DNA of 43,284 nt from a virus: positions 1-43,284 of IMG/VR virus record IMGVR_UViG_3300045952_000116; one strand, written 5' to 3'. The stretch's first letter is position 1. The number at the start of each line of letters is the position of its first letter. A model generated the notes under the pieces. That model searched no databases and was not told the DNA's origin. It worked only from the letters and a program-made list of their open reading frames with translations. Of this stretch, positions 31,889-39,309 are shown piece by piece. The position numbers and the translations under genes were made by a program.

Positions 31889-33959
31889 GACAATCGGCCT
31901 TCTGCTCCTCGCCTGGCTGCTCGGGGCCGCGCCCGTCGCCGCGCAGGCCACGTGCACGCAAGTCAGCGATACGACGCGGATCTGCAGTGGCAGCGGCACT
32001 CCCGAGGGCGCCGTGCTCGGGAACATCGGCGACGTCTATCTGCGGACGGACACGACGCCCACGGTCTACAGCAAGACGAGCGGCGCCGGCACGAATACCG
32101 GCTGGACGGATGTCTCCAGCGGCGGCGGCGGGGGCATCAGCGGCACGGCGGGCACGCTCCCGAAGTTCGCGACGGCGACGACGCTCGGCGACTCGGTGCT
32201 CACCGAGGCCGGCGGGAACCTGTCGACGGCCGGCACGATCACGGCGCCGTCGTTCCTGGGCAATGCGACGACGGCCTCGGCGCTCGCCGCCGATCCGACC
32301 GACTGTCCTGCGAACCAGGTCGCGACGACGATCAATGCGAGCGGGACGCTCGGTTGTGTCGCCCTGACCGACGCCTTTGTGCCCGATACGATCACCGTCA
32401 CTCTCGCCGCGACGGCGACCGCGCTCGCCGCCGACCCGGCCGACTGCACCGCGGGGCAGTATGCGACGGCGATTAATGCCAGTGGGACGCTGACGTGCGC
32501 GACGGTGGCGGGCGGATCGACGCATGCGCTCTTGAGCGCGACGCATACCGATACGTCGGCCGCCGCGGTGGCGCGAGGCGCCTTACTCGTCGGGAATAGC
32601 ACGCCGGCCTGGGCGCGGCTCACGATCGGCGGGGCGAACACGGTGCTCGCCTCGAATGGGACCGACGCCGCCTGGACATCACTGACCGACGCCTATATTC
32701 CCAACACGATCACGGTGGACCTGGCCGCGACCGCGACCGCCCTGGCCGCCAATCCCGCGGACTGCACGACCAATCAGGTGGCCACGTCGATCAACGCGAG
32801 TGGCACGCTGGGGTGCGTGGCCCTCACCGACGCCTACGTGCCGGACTCGATCACGGTGATGCTCGCGGCGACCGCGACGGCGCTCGCGGCCAATCCGGCA
32901 GATTGTTCGGCGACGCAGTTTGCGACGTCGATCAATGCAAGCGGCACCCTGGGCTGCGCGGCCCTGACCGACGCCGACGTGCCGAATACGTTGACGCTCA
33001 CGAATATCAGCGGGACGGCCGGCACCATTCCGAAGTTCACGGCGGCCGGCGCGATCGGCAATTCCATCTGTGCGGAAGCGAGCAGTTCGCTGACCTGCAC
33101 CGGCGGATCCGGGGTCTATGCCCTGCGCGCGGTCAATACCAGTGCGGTCGGCGGCTCGTTCGGACTGGAGGTGCAAGCGGGCAGTAACACGACGAACTAT
33201 GCCGTGCTGGTGAGCGATTCGAGTGCTTCGACGACGCTGTTCAGCATTCGGGGCGACGGGGAAACGGTCGTGTCAGACGATATGACCATCGGGGGGGCGC
33301 TCGGCATCGGGGAATCGCTCGTCGTCGGCGGCGCGGGGTCGTTTGCCGAAACGGCGTTGGGGCTGACACCAATGGTCCCGGGGGCGTTCGGCGCCGCGTT
33401 TGAAGCCTACGACTCGCCCGTCGGGACGGGCAATGCCGGCGGCACGTACCTGTACCTCGGGCGGAATACCTCGGGCAACGGATCGCCGGGCGTGATCTAC
33501 TTCATCGACCGCCAGGGCGTCGGCGGCGCCGTCTGGATGGATACCAGCGACGTCCTGCGCATTGGCTCGGCGCCTGAGGAAGACGGCGCTCCCGCTGACA
33601 CGGGCGGCACGGTGATCGGCACGCAGACCTCGACGCGGGCCTCCAAGCAGGTCTTCGGCGAGTACGTGGACTATGCGGCGAAGCTCCGGCAGATCCTCGA
33701 CACGCCGCTCTACGACTTCACCTATCGCAACGGCCGCTACAACGGGCAGCGCTTCGTTGGCCTCGTCACCGACGAGGCGCCGTGGTTCGGCCTGGACCGC
33801 GATGCCGAGTATCCGCAAGGGAAAAGCCTCAACGACATTGAGTTGTTCGGCGCGTTGATTGCGAGCACCAAAGTGCTGTATGCGGAACTCGAACAGCAGA
33901 AGGCCGAAATCGCCGAATTGAAGAAGGAACTCGCGGCCTTGAGAGAAGCCAAGCGCTAA
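31881..33959 (+). CDS. tail fibre with signal-like N-terminus and C-terminal chaperone-like domain
   Basis: A 692-aa protein with GTG start (GGGGGAAG about 6 nt upstream). Residues 1-23 ('MPKTIGLLLLAWLLGAAPVA') look like a Sec signal peptide with an AxA-type site. Four repeats with the pattern 'ADC...Q.AT.INASGTL.C' occur at residues 131-165, 178-212, 284-318 and 331-365, each with two Cys 17 apart. After β-rich middle parts, the last 100 residues ('YAAKLRQILDTPLYDFTYRN', 'RFVGLVTDEAP', then a coiled coil) resemble the S74-type intramolecular chaperone of fibres. It probably recognises the host; a secreted or surface role is also possible given the signal. Confidence 0.75.
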   Translation: MPKTIGLLLLAWLLGAAPVAAQATCTQVSDTTRICSGSGTPEGAVLGNIGDVYLRTDTTPTVYSKTSGAGTNTGWTDVSSGGGGGISGTAGTLPKFATATTLGDSVLTEAGGNLSTAGTITAPSFLGNATTASALAADPTDCPANQVATTINASGTLGCVALTDAFVPDTITVTLAATATALAADPADCTAGQYATAINASGTLTCATVAGGSTHALLSATHTDTSAAAVARGALLVGNSTPAWARLTIGGANTVLASNGTDAAWTSLTDAYIPNTITVDLAATATALAANPADCTTNQVATSINASGTLGCVALTDAYVPDSITVMLAATATALAANPADCSATQFATSINASGTLGCAALTDADVPNTLTLTNISGTAGTIPKFTAAGAIGNSICAEASSSLTCTGGSGVYALRAVNTSAVGGSFGLEVQAGSNTTNYAVLVSDSSASTTLFSIRGDGETVVSDDMTIGGALGIGESLVVGGAGSFAETALGLTPMVPGAFGAAFEAYDSPVGTGNAGGTYLYLGRNTSGNGSPGVIYFIDRQGVGGAVWMDTSDVLRIGSAPEEDGAPADTGGTVIGTQTSTRASKQVFGEYVDYAAKLRQILDTPLYDFTYRNGRYNGQRFVGLVTDEAPWFGLDRDAEYPQGKSLNDIELFGALIASTKVLYAELEQQKAEIAELKKELAALREAKR
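32271..32975 (+). repeat. four cysteine-pair repeats in the tail fibre gene
   Basis: Units at 32271-32375, 32412-32516, 32730-32834 and 32871-32975, each coding about 35 residues of the type 'ALAA(N/D)PADC...SGTLGC'. Spacing is 141 nt within each pair and 318 nt between pairs, which points to duplication of a two-unit block. Confidence 0.7.
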
Positions 33960-33972
33960 GGGGGATACACGC

Positions 33973-34290
33973 ATGGCCGAAGAATTGATCCTCACAGACC
34001 CGGTCCAGCCACCGACCACGACGAAGTACCGCGTGTCGTCGCTCACGCTGGACCTGGATCGGGTCGTGAGTCCGGGGGTCACGGGCTCCGTCGAGATCAC
34101 GCTCGTCGACAATAACGGCGTCTTGTTGAATCACCAATACATCGGGGCGGAAGCCGAGTCCATGATTCGGCAGCTGAACACCGCGAACCTGACCACGAAG
34201 TCGATGCACAAACGGGTGCTCGAGAAGCTCGCCGCGGATGGCGTGATTCCCGGCACGGTGACCGGCACACCGGATCCGCCCGCTGCCTAA
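33973..34290 (+). CDS. small tail-associated protein, unknown
   Basis: A 105-aa protein with a good ribosome binding site (AAGGGGGA). The first 60 residues are β-rich ('YRVSSLTLDLDRVVSPGVTG', 'VEITLVDNNGVLLNHQYIG'), followed by a helix with 'MIRQLNTANLTTKSMHKRVL' and a Pro/Thr-rich tail. Proteins of this size and shape often follow tail fibre genes in phages, with unknown function. Confidence 0.6.
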   Translation: MAEELILTDPVQPPTTTKYRVSSLTLDLDRVVSPGVTGSVEITLVDNNGVLLNHQYIGAEAESMIRQLNTANLTTKSMHKRVLEKLAADGVIPGTVTGTPDPPAA

Positions 34291-34300
34291 CGGGTGAGAG

Positions 34301-35431
34301 ATGAGCGAGTCGATCATTCCGGACAGTGGCGAATACGCCGACCTGGTGGCCGTCGCCGGCCGCGTCTATCTCGCGACGGAAGTCGCGGCGCGCGATGCCG
34401 TGGCGGTCTACGCCGACACGTACGGGAGCCAGCTCCTGGCGCTCCTGCCGGGGGCGTTTGCCGGCGACCGCGTGTACGCGCTCTATCCGCGCATGGCCGT
34501 GAACCTGGATGGGCAACTCGCCGTGGTCTACCAGCGCGGGCCGGCGCTCGCGCTCTGCCTGATCGGCGTGACCGAGATCGTGCGGCCGACGAGCGAGGTG
34601 CCCTTCGGCACCGAGATGACGTGCGTCGCGTGGGTCGGTGACCGCTGGCAGTGGTCGTCGGTCGTGCAGTTGGGACCAGGCGGCCCGATCAAACTGGTGA
34701 CGCATTTGTACGCGCGGGACGGCGCGTACATCGGGTCGTCGGCGGTCGATGCGGACACGACGCAGGGCATCTCGCGCATCCTGCCCTCGGGCGACGTCAT
34801 CACGATTGACGAGGACTTCCTCTGGCCGGCCTACCCGGCGATCTCGCGGCCGTACCAGAGCGGCGATCTCATTGTCGGCCAGAACAACCAAGGGCCGGCG
34901 CGGTGCCTCGGGTACCGCAACGGCTTGCCCGATCCGACCTATCGCCTCTTCGACGGGTTGGCGTTCCGACCGCGCGCGGCAGAACCGACGCCTGGTCAGT
35001 GGACCGTGATTGCCGGCGGCCAGGGCGGGATTCGCGTCACCGACGTGCCGCCGTTCGTGCTCGACGTCGTCGAACCGCCCATCGAGCCGCCCGTTGAACC
35101 ACCGATTGAGCCACCCATCGAACCGCCGATTGAACCCCCAATTGAACCCCCGGAGCCTCCTATGCCTGGCAAACCCTACGACGAACAGTTCTACCTGAAC
35201 ACCGCCCCGCCGATGGTCGATGGCGAACCGGCCGGCGCCATGAATCAGGCCATCGCCGACTATCGGGTGATGGGGCGGGAACCGGACGCGCAATATGCGA
35301 TCTGGGCGACCCGCACCGAGTTTGACTATCAGAATGCGGGGATGTCGCTCGCGGCCAGTTGGAAAAAGCACCGCAACGAGATGCGGCAACTGCTCAACCC
35401 GGCGGGCGACAAGCTGCCGCTTTTCCCGTAG
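34301..35431 (+). CDS. tail-tip protein with PPIE repeat hinge, short form
   Basis: A 376-aa protein. Residues 1-255 are β-rich ('VYLATEVAARDAVAVYADTY', 'LAVVYQRGPALALCLIGV', 'TLYRLFDGLAF'-like strands). Residues 257-287 are seven tandem (V/I)-E-P-P units, a stiff proline hinge. The remainder ('EQFYLNTAPPMVDGEPAGAM', 'QYAIWATRTEFDYQNAGMSL') is helical. It stops at TAG 35429-35431, immediately after a slippery TTTCCCG; reading on in the -1 frame gives 'FPVGGGGPTGPIPVPGRD', another Pro/Gly linker, and then the sugar-hydrolase-like domain coded to 36453. Confidence 0.65.
   Translation: MSESIIPDSGEYADLVAVAGRVYLATEVAARDAVAVYADTYGSQLLALLPGAFAGDRVYALYPRMAVNLDGQLAVVYQRGPALALCLIGVTEIVRPTSEVPFGTEMTCVAWVGDRWQWSSVVQLGPGGPIKLVTHLYARDGAYIGSSAVDADTTQGISRILPSGDVITIDEDFLWPAYPAISRPYQSGDLIVGQNNQGPARCLGYRNGLPDPTYRLFDGLAFRPRAAEPTPGQWTVIAGGQGGIRVTDVPPFVLDVVEPPIEPPVEPPIEPPIEPPIEPPIEPPEPPMPGKPYDEQFYLNTAPPMVDGEPAGAMNQAIADYRVMGREPDAQYAIWATRTEFDYQNAGMSLAASWKKHRNEMRQLLNPAGDKLPLFP
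35069..35152 (+). repeat. seven 12-bp repeats coding (V/I)-E-P-P
   Basis: Seven tandem 12-nt units such as ATCGAGCCGCCC and ATTGAACCCCCA, each coding Val/Ile-Glu-Pro-Pro, followed by Glu-Pro-Pro. Third-codon positions vary, so the protein repeat is under selection or old. It forms a rigid spacer between two domains of the tail-tip protein. Confidence 0.85.
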
Positions 35432-35454
35432 GGGGCGGGGGACCCACCGGTCCC
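35422..35454 (+). promoter_or_regulatory. candidate -1 frameshift site T TTC CCG with downstream hairpin
   Basis: Zero-frame codons ..T TTC CCG TAG give the heptamer TTTCCCG (35422-35428) in X-XXY-YYZ register directly before the stop. Ten nt further, GGGACC-CACC-GGTCCC (35439-35454) forms a 6-bp GC-rich hairpin that can be lengthened by G37-G38 pairing across a 2-nt bulge. A -1 slip would yield a protein of about 717 aa. The alternative is a one-base deletion in the adjacent G runs (mutation or assembly error). Confidence 0.55.
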
Positions 35455-36453
35455 ATCCCCGTCCCTGGCCGGGACCAACTCTTCGGATGCTGGGTGGCCG
35501 CGATGGGCAGCCAACAACTCATCGCGCCGCATGCGGACGAGTTCTTCGATCGGATGCAGCAACTCGGCGTCAATGCGACCGAATTGTGGATGATGCCCTG
35601 GGTGGACGACGCGGGTCAGTTTGGGACGATCTCGCCGTGGCTCCCTCGGTCTGACGGGAAGTACGACCTCAGCATCGTCAACACTGCGTACTGGGATCAG
35701 ACGTGCGCGACCATCGACGCGGCGCATCGCCGAGGCATGGTTGTGCAGTTGTGCTTCTTCGACCTGTACTGCTGCTCGAAGGAAAAGCAGGGGATGCTCT
35801 GGGTCCCCGACCGGGACCAGAACCCCGTGCGGAAGAACGTCAACGGCGTCAAATGGGGCGACCCCAACGACGACCAAGGGATCTATTTCCTGCTCCCCGA
35901 TTGGGTATTGCAGGCGTTCATCGCGGAGACGTTCCGCCTCGTACCGGCCACGGGCATCTATGCGCGCACGGCGAACGAATCCCCCGAGAAGCCGATGCAC
36001 CAGCGGATCTATGCGGAGATCAAAGCGCAGCGACCGGATTGCTTCACGATCTGCAACCGGCAGAACAACAACACGGGCCAGTACCGGAATATGGTCATCA
36101 ACGGGGGCATGGACGGGATCGAGTTCCACAACTTTGACCACGTCTCCTACATCGACGAGGTGATGCCGGGCGAAGTGCCCGACACCTACCCGGAAGCCTG
36201 GGCGGAAGCCGACCCACGGCGCATCTTCATGTCCACAGATGGATGCCGGAACGGGAACACGACGGACGTGGGGCAATCCTACGAGTACAACGACATCCGA
36301 GACGTGCTCATCGACCACTGGCGGCGCGGGTTCAACATCTCGCACCAGTCAGATCGGAAGATGATCCCGTTCATCGAAGGGGCCTTCCACTTCGAGCAGT
36401 GGGAGAACGAATTGCGGATGCTTGACGAAATCCGTCAAGCCATTGGGAGGTAA
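35432..36453 (+). CDS. glycoside-hydrolase-like TIM-barrel domain (frameshift extension or separate gene)
   Basis: The frame is open from 35359. Independent starts would be TTG 35359, GTG 35494 or ATG 35503, none with a good ribosome binding site, and the last two would cut the first strand. The domain begins 'GRDQLFGCWVAAMGSQQL' and has repeating β/α units: 'LGVNATELWMMPWVDD', 'RRGMVVQLCFFDLY', 'YARTANESPEK' (an Asn-Glu pair like the acid/base of clan GH-A), 'GGMDGIEFHNFDHV' and 'PFIEGAFHFEQWENEL' (possible nucleophile Glu). A role in degrading or binding host surface polysaccharide is likely. The listed start marks the base after the short-form stop. Confidence 0.65.
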
Positions 36454-36455
36454 TC

Positions 36456-36719
36456 ATGGCGGACATCGACGTCCCGATCGATATTCAGCAGGCGCTGGAC
36501 CAGTGGCTCGCCGACAACCCCGACGCGCAGAAATACGTGTCAAAAATCTGGTACGTGCAGGAAGGCACGCCAGTCCCGACGGACTGCACGCACACACTCC
36601 GACTGCAATCGACGGTGTCTGACGAACGCGCGCTGACGGTCGGGGTGGTCGGCGTGCCGCCGTTCCCGGCGTTTCTCGACGCGTTGCTGGCGATGATCGC
36701 GACACAACCGAGTCAATGA
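36456..36719 (+). CDS. small protein after the tail-tip genes, unknown
   Basis: An 87-aa protein with a clear ribosome binding site (GGGAGG, about 36447). 'DIQQALDQWLADNPDAQKYV' is helical; 'THTLRLQSTVSDERALTVG' is β-like; the C-terminus is hydrophobic ('PPFPAFLDALLAMIAT') but probably not a membrane segment. I do not recognise a family. Confidence 0.55.
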   Translation: MADIDVPIDIQQALDQWLADNPDAQKYVSKIWYVQEGTPVPTDCTHTLRLQSTVSDERALTVGVVGVPPFPAFLDALLAMIATQPSQ

Positions 36720-36733
36720 TTCTGGAGGTAACG

Positions 36734-36877
36734 ATGGCGAAGAAGCAGCACGCGGGGGGTGCCACGGGCCGGACCGTGCGACCCGCCGCGAAGAAAGACC
36801 ACGATCTCGCGACCCGCCTCACGGCCTTGGAAGCGCGGGTCACTGCCCTCGAGCGCGCGGGATCGAAGAAACGCTAG
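36734..36877 (+). CDS. 47-residue basic coiled-coil protein
   Basis: ATG 36734 is preceded by GGAGGT at the ideal distance. The product has a basic N-terminus ('MAKKQHAGGATGRTVRP') and then a heptad-like helix 'LATRLTALEARVTALERAG' ending in SKKR. Very short, but the ribosome binding site and position in a tight gene row support it. It may be a small oligomerising factor of the lysis or tail region. Confidence 0.6.
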   Translation: MAKKQHAGGATGRTVRPAAKKDHDLATRLTALEARVTALERAGSKKR

Positions 36878-36882
36878 CGCGC

Positions 36883-37026
36883 GTGGCCATCCCCGTGCGG
36901 GAGTTTCTTCTCATCCAAGGCGCCGCGCTGCTCGTGGTGGGCGTGGCGTTCGGCCTGGTGACGACCATCCTGGCCGGCGTCACCGCGCTGCTGGTGGCGC
37001 TGTGCTTGAAACGAGACACCCTATGA
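36883..37026 (+). CDS. 47-residue membrane protein
   Basis: GTG 36883 start, 5 nt after the previous stop. Residues 8-41 are almost entirely hydrophobic ('LLIQGAALLVVGVAFGLVTT', 'LAGVTALLVALCL'), enough for one or two membrane helices, followed by a basic 'KRDTL'. Its stop overlaps the ATG of the next gene (37023). Such small membrane proteins at the end of a late operon are often lysis-associated. Confidence 0.55.
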   Translation: MAIPVREFLLIQGAALLVVGVAFGLVTTILAGVTALLVALCLKRDTL

Positions 37027-37253
37027 CTGCCATGACGCTGGTCTCGATCCTGATCGCCGTGCTGGTCGTCTGTGTCGTGATCTGGGGCACCAAGTCGCTG
37101 ACGAGTGCGTTCAAGGTGGGGGAGCCGATCGCGACCGTGATCCTCGTCATCGTCGTGCTGCTGTGCCTGGTGCTGCTGCTCCGGCAGATCAACCTGCCTC
37201 GGGTTCTGACCCGAGGGCAGACGTCGGCGGTGCCACGGTCGGTGCCACGGTGA
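37023..37253 (+). CDS. two-helix membrane protein, holin candidate
   Basis: A 76-aa protein, ATGA-coupled upstream. Two membrane helices ('MTLVSILIAVLVVCVVIW' and 'ATVILVIVVLLCLVLLL') with a short loop between them and a polar basic tail fit a small holin. No endolysin is adjacent, so the call rests on topology and location. Codons for the tail overlap a strong hairpin (37194-37220) and att-like repeats (from 37229). Confidence 0.5.
   Translation: MTAMTLVSILIAVLVVCVVIWGTKSLTSAFKVGEPIATVILVIVVLLCLVLLLRQINLPRVLTRGQTSAVPRSVPR
37194..37220 (+). terminator. hairpin at the end of the late operon
   Basis: CTGCCTCGGGT (37194-37204) pairs with ACCCGA-g-GGCAG (37209-37220, one bulged G) across the loop TCTG: an 11-bp, GC-rich stem. 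No T tract follows, so a Rho-independent terminator of the standard type is not certain. It lies in the last 60 nt of the last rightward gene, before the convergent integrase. Confidence 0.45.
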
Positions 37254-37470
37254 CGACGGAAACCACGCGAACACGGCGGAATTTGTGGCACTCTCCCGGA
37301 CGAATGTGCACACGGCCGGCCGGAGAGATTCGCAAAATCCTTAATTATTATGAGGATTATTATGCTGGAGGCTGGCGGAAGCGCCTGGGAGTCGAAGCCA
37401 ACCGCGTCGGCTCCTAACGGCTTGGCGACGGACAGGATCCGGCGCCGTGCCACGGTGCCGGTGCCACGGT
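37229..37470. other. candidate attP region with integrase arm-type repeats
   Basis: Two pairs of GTGCCACGGT direct repeats flank this region: 37230-37239 and 37242-37251 on the left, 37447-37456 and 37461-37470 on the right, with an inverted GTGGCAC at 37285-37291. The centre, 37333-37364, is a rare AT-rich island containing the inverted repeat AATCCT...AGGATT (37336-37341/37353-37358) and a doubled ATTATTATG (37344-37352, 37356-37364). Paired arm sites around an AT-rich core next to the integrase gene are the expected attP layout. No gene is credible in 37254-37469. Confidence 0.6.
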
Positions 37471-38537
37471 CAGGCCCGTTTCTTCCCCTTCTCCGCCGGC
37501 GCTGACACCTCGGCCGGCCACTGCAGCCGGCCCGACAGGCGCGCACTCGCCTCCCTGAGCCGACCGCCTAGCACCGGCACGTAGTGCAGGCGCGTCGTCG
37601 CGATCCGCTTGTGTCCCATCATCGCCTGAATGTCGGCGAGGTCTTCACCCTGTTCGGACAGCGCAATCCCGAACGCGTGCCGGAGGTTGTAGGGCCTGAC
37701 GTTCTCTGGCCAGCCGGCGGCGCGCAACGTCCGATCAAACGCGCTCACATCGAACCCGCCCCAGGCGCGCACGGCGGCGAACAGCGTCCACGCCGCGAGC
37801 ATGTCATCGTTGAGCCAGAGCCCAGCCGACCACCCGCCCTTGCCATCGCGCACGCGCCAGACGCGTTGCTGAAGGTCCACGTCACCGGGCTCGGCGCGCA
37901 TCACTTCGGACGGGCGCTTCCCGGTGGACGCCAGGACCATGAACCGCGCCCGCGTCTTCGCGCTCCGGATCAGCCCGGCCTGCTCCCGCTCGAGGAGCTG
38001 CGCCGCGACGTCGACGACCATCGCCGGATCAATCGCCTGCGGCACCGTACGCGGCACGGCCGGCAGCGTGACGTCATCGCACGGCGTCACGGCCCGGCGC
38101 CCGTCGAGCGCCCGATAGAGCGTCTGCAGGCTGCGCACGCGATTGACGATCGTCTTCGGCGCCCTCCCGTCCTGACGCCATCGGCTCATCGCGATGCGGA
38201 CGTGTTCGGCGGTGAGGCTCCGGCGCTGCAACGGCCCGAACAGGGCGACCCACGCCTTCAGCTCCGCGCGTCGCTCTCGCCAGCTCGCCAGATACGTGAT
38301 CTGGGTGACGTAGCGATCGACGTCGCCGACCAGCGTGCCCTTCGCGTGCGGCGGCGGCGCGCCCTTGCTCAGTTCCGCGCGCAGCCGGCCGCGGACGTCG
38401 CGCAGCGTCGAGATGTCGGTGCCGAGCGGCCACCGCTCCTCACGCCGCGTCTCGCCGAAGAACCCGACGACGCGATACCCGCCCGGGTCGCGGTAGATGC
38501 CGTCCTCGATGCGCGTCGACGTGCCGCGGCGCCCCAT
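37470..38537 (-). CDS. int: tyrosine recombinase integrase
   Basis: A 355-aa protein. The catalytic domain has Arg208 in 'STGKRPSEV', Arg286 in 'YNLRHAFG', His309 in 'MMGHKRIATT' and the nucleophile Tyr319 in 'LHYVPVLGG'. Residues 65-150 form the core-binding SAM-like domain ('DRYVTQITYLASWRERRAEL'). The N-terminal 60 residues likely bind the arm repeats near 37229-37470. ATG 38537 gives 'MGRRGTSTRIEDGIY', a normal integrase start, and shares one base with the TGA of the zinc-ribbon gene; a longer open extension to 38708 only shadows that gene. It is the last gene of the repressor operon. Confidence 0.92.
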   Translation of the reverse strand: MGRRGTSTRIEDGIYRDPGGYRVVGFFGETRREERWPLGTDISTLRDVRGRLRAELSKGAPPPHAKGTLVGDVDRYVTQITYLASWRERRAELKAWVALFGPLQRRSLTAEHVRIAMSRWRQDGRAPKTIVNRVRSLQTLYRALDGRRAVTPCDDVTLPAVPRTVPQAIDPAMVVDVAAQLLEREQAGLIRSAKTRARFMVLASTGKRPSEVMRAEPGDVDLQQRVWRVRDGKGGWSAGLWLNDDMLAAWTLFAAVRAWGGFDVSAFDRTLRAAGWPENVRPYNLRHAFGIALSEQGEDLADIQAMMGHKRIATTRLHYVPVLGGRLREASARLSGRLQWPAEVSAPAEKGKKRA

Positions 38538-38986
38538 CAGTCCTTGGCTGATGACGGCGGCGGCGATGTCGTCGCCGGCGATGACCAGTAGGACGATCGG
38601 GTGCGACGCGTCGGCGTCGAAGACCAGTAGGACGATTTCACAGCGACGCCTGGCGCCGCGTACGGATTGCCCTGCGCCGCGGTCAGGATGGCTACGAGGT
38701 GCAGGCACAGGCCAGGAATGATCAGCATGACGTAGCCGACCACCGTGACGACGAACAACACGATGCCGGTGCCCGCCTCGCCCTTGTACACGTGGCCGGC
38801 GCCGGGAACGATGAGGCTGAGGAAGGCCGCGACGCCTGGACTCCAGCGCGGCACGGGCGTGTGCACGACGACGGTCGGCTTCTGAGGCGTCGCGGGCAGC
38901 GCGCCAGGCGCGAGCTCGCGATTGCAGAACCGACAGACGATCGCGGCGTCTTGGATTTCTTCAGCGCAGAACGGGCAGTTTTTCAT
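38537..38986 (-). CDS. zinc-ribbon membrane protein in the lysogeny operon
   Basis: A 149-aa protein. Residues 3-24 are a zinc ribbon, 'CPFCAEEIQDAAIVCRFC', followed by a Pro-rich linker and a hydrophobic part with three candidate helices ('GVAAFLSLIVPGAGHVY', 'GTGIVLFVVTVVGYVMLIIP', 'LCLHLVAILTAAQG'). Chromosomal proteins of this type are common and poorly characterised. Expressed with the repressor it could modify the lysogen envelope, for example to exclude other phages; this is inference. The C-terminus ('SSYWSSTPTRRTRSSYWSS') comes from a 39-bp duplication. Confidence 0.7.
   Translation of the reverse strand: MKNCPFCAEEIQDAAIVCRFCNRELAPGALPATPQKPTVVVHTPVPRWSPGVAAFLSLIVPGAGHVYKGEAGTGIVLFVVTVVGYVMLIIPGLCLHLVAILTAAQGNPYAAPGVAVKSSYWSSTPTRRTRSSYWSSPATTSPPPSSAKD
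38583..38636. repeat. 15-bp direct repeat, period 39 bp
   Basis: GACCAGTAGGACGAT occurs at 38583-38597 and 38622-38636. The 39-bp period keeps the frame, giving a doubled 'SSYWS' in the zinc-ribbon protein. It lies 46 bp upstream of the integrase start, so it could also be a binding site. Confidence 0.7.
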
Positions 38987-39309
38987 CGAGCGTCCTTGTT
39001 GATGCTTGCCTTCGCTGGGCGTGGTTTGATGATCGTCAGGCGTTCCCGGCTTTCGGCCGCCAGATCCGACTCGCGGATGATTGCGGCGATCGCTTCGAAG
39101 GCCGCGACGGTTTCCGCGTCGGCCGCTGGCGCCTGGACACGTGGCCGCAGCGCGGCGCGTAGCGTCTTCGGCGGAACCTTTCGTTTCAGGATTTCATCGA
39201 CATAGCGCAACGTCCACGTGAGGAGTAGTTCGAGGCGCCGGTATTCCTTCGGCGTGAGTCGCTCGCGGATCTCCCGCTCCACGAGCTGTGCGCGCGTCGG
39301 TCCCTTCAT
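38983..39309 (-). CDS. hypothetical protein of the lysogeny operon
   Basis: A 108-aa, highly charged, mostly helical protein ('RAQLVEREIRERLTPKEYRR', 'LLLTWTLRYVDEILKRK'). It is coupled by ATGA overlaps to the repressor upstream and the zinc-ribbon gene downstream. No family recognised. It would be made in the lysogen with the repressor; a role in repression or immunity is possible but unproven. Confidence 0.6.
   Translation of the reverse strand: MKGPTRAQLVEREIRERLTPKEYRRLELLLTWTLRYVDEILKRKVPPKTLRAALRPRVQAPAADAETVAAFEAIAAIIRESDLAAESRERLTIIKPRPAKASINKDAR

Noticed and set aside
35069-35152. Short tandem repeats that could suggest a CRISPR array or satellite
   Set aside because: They are 12-bp in-frame codon repeats for (V/I)-E-P-P without spacers.
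37380-37420. tRNA-like end (GTCGAA near a GC-rich stem) at the attP region
   Set aside because: The stem does not pair as a T-arm in either orientation and no other tRNA arms are present.
37229-37470. GTGCCACGGT repeats as a CRISPR remnant
   Set aside because: Only 10 bp long, in two close pairs without regular spacers; integrase arm sites explain them better.
38538-38708. 57-codon N-terminal extension of the integrase
   Set aside because: It overlaps the zinc-ribbon gene, contains the duplicated 15-bp repeat and is not like integrase N-termini; ATG 38537 in a TGATG overlap is the natural start.
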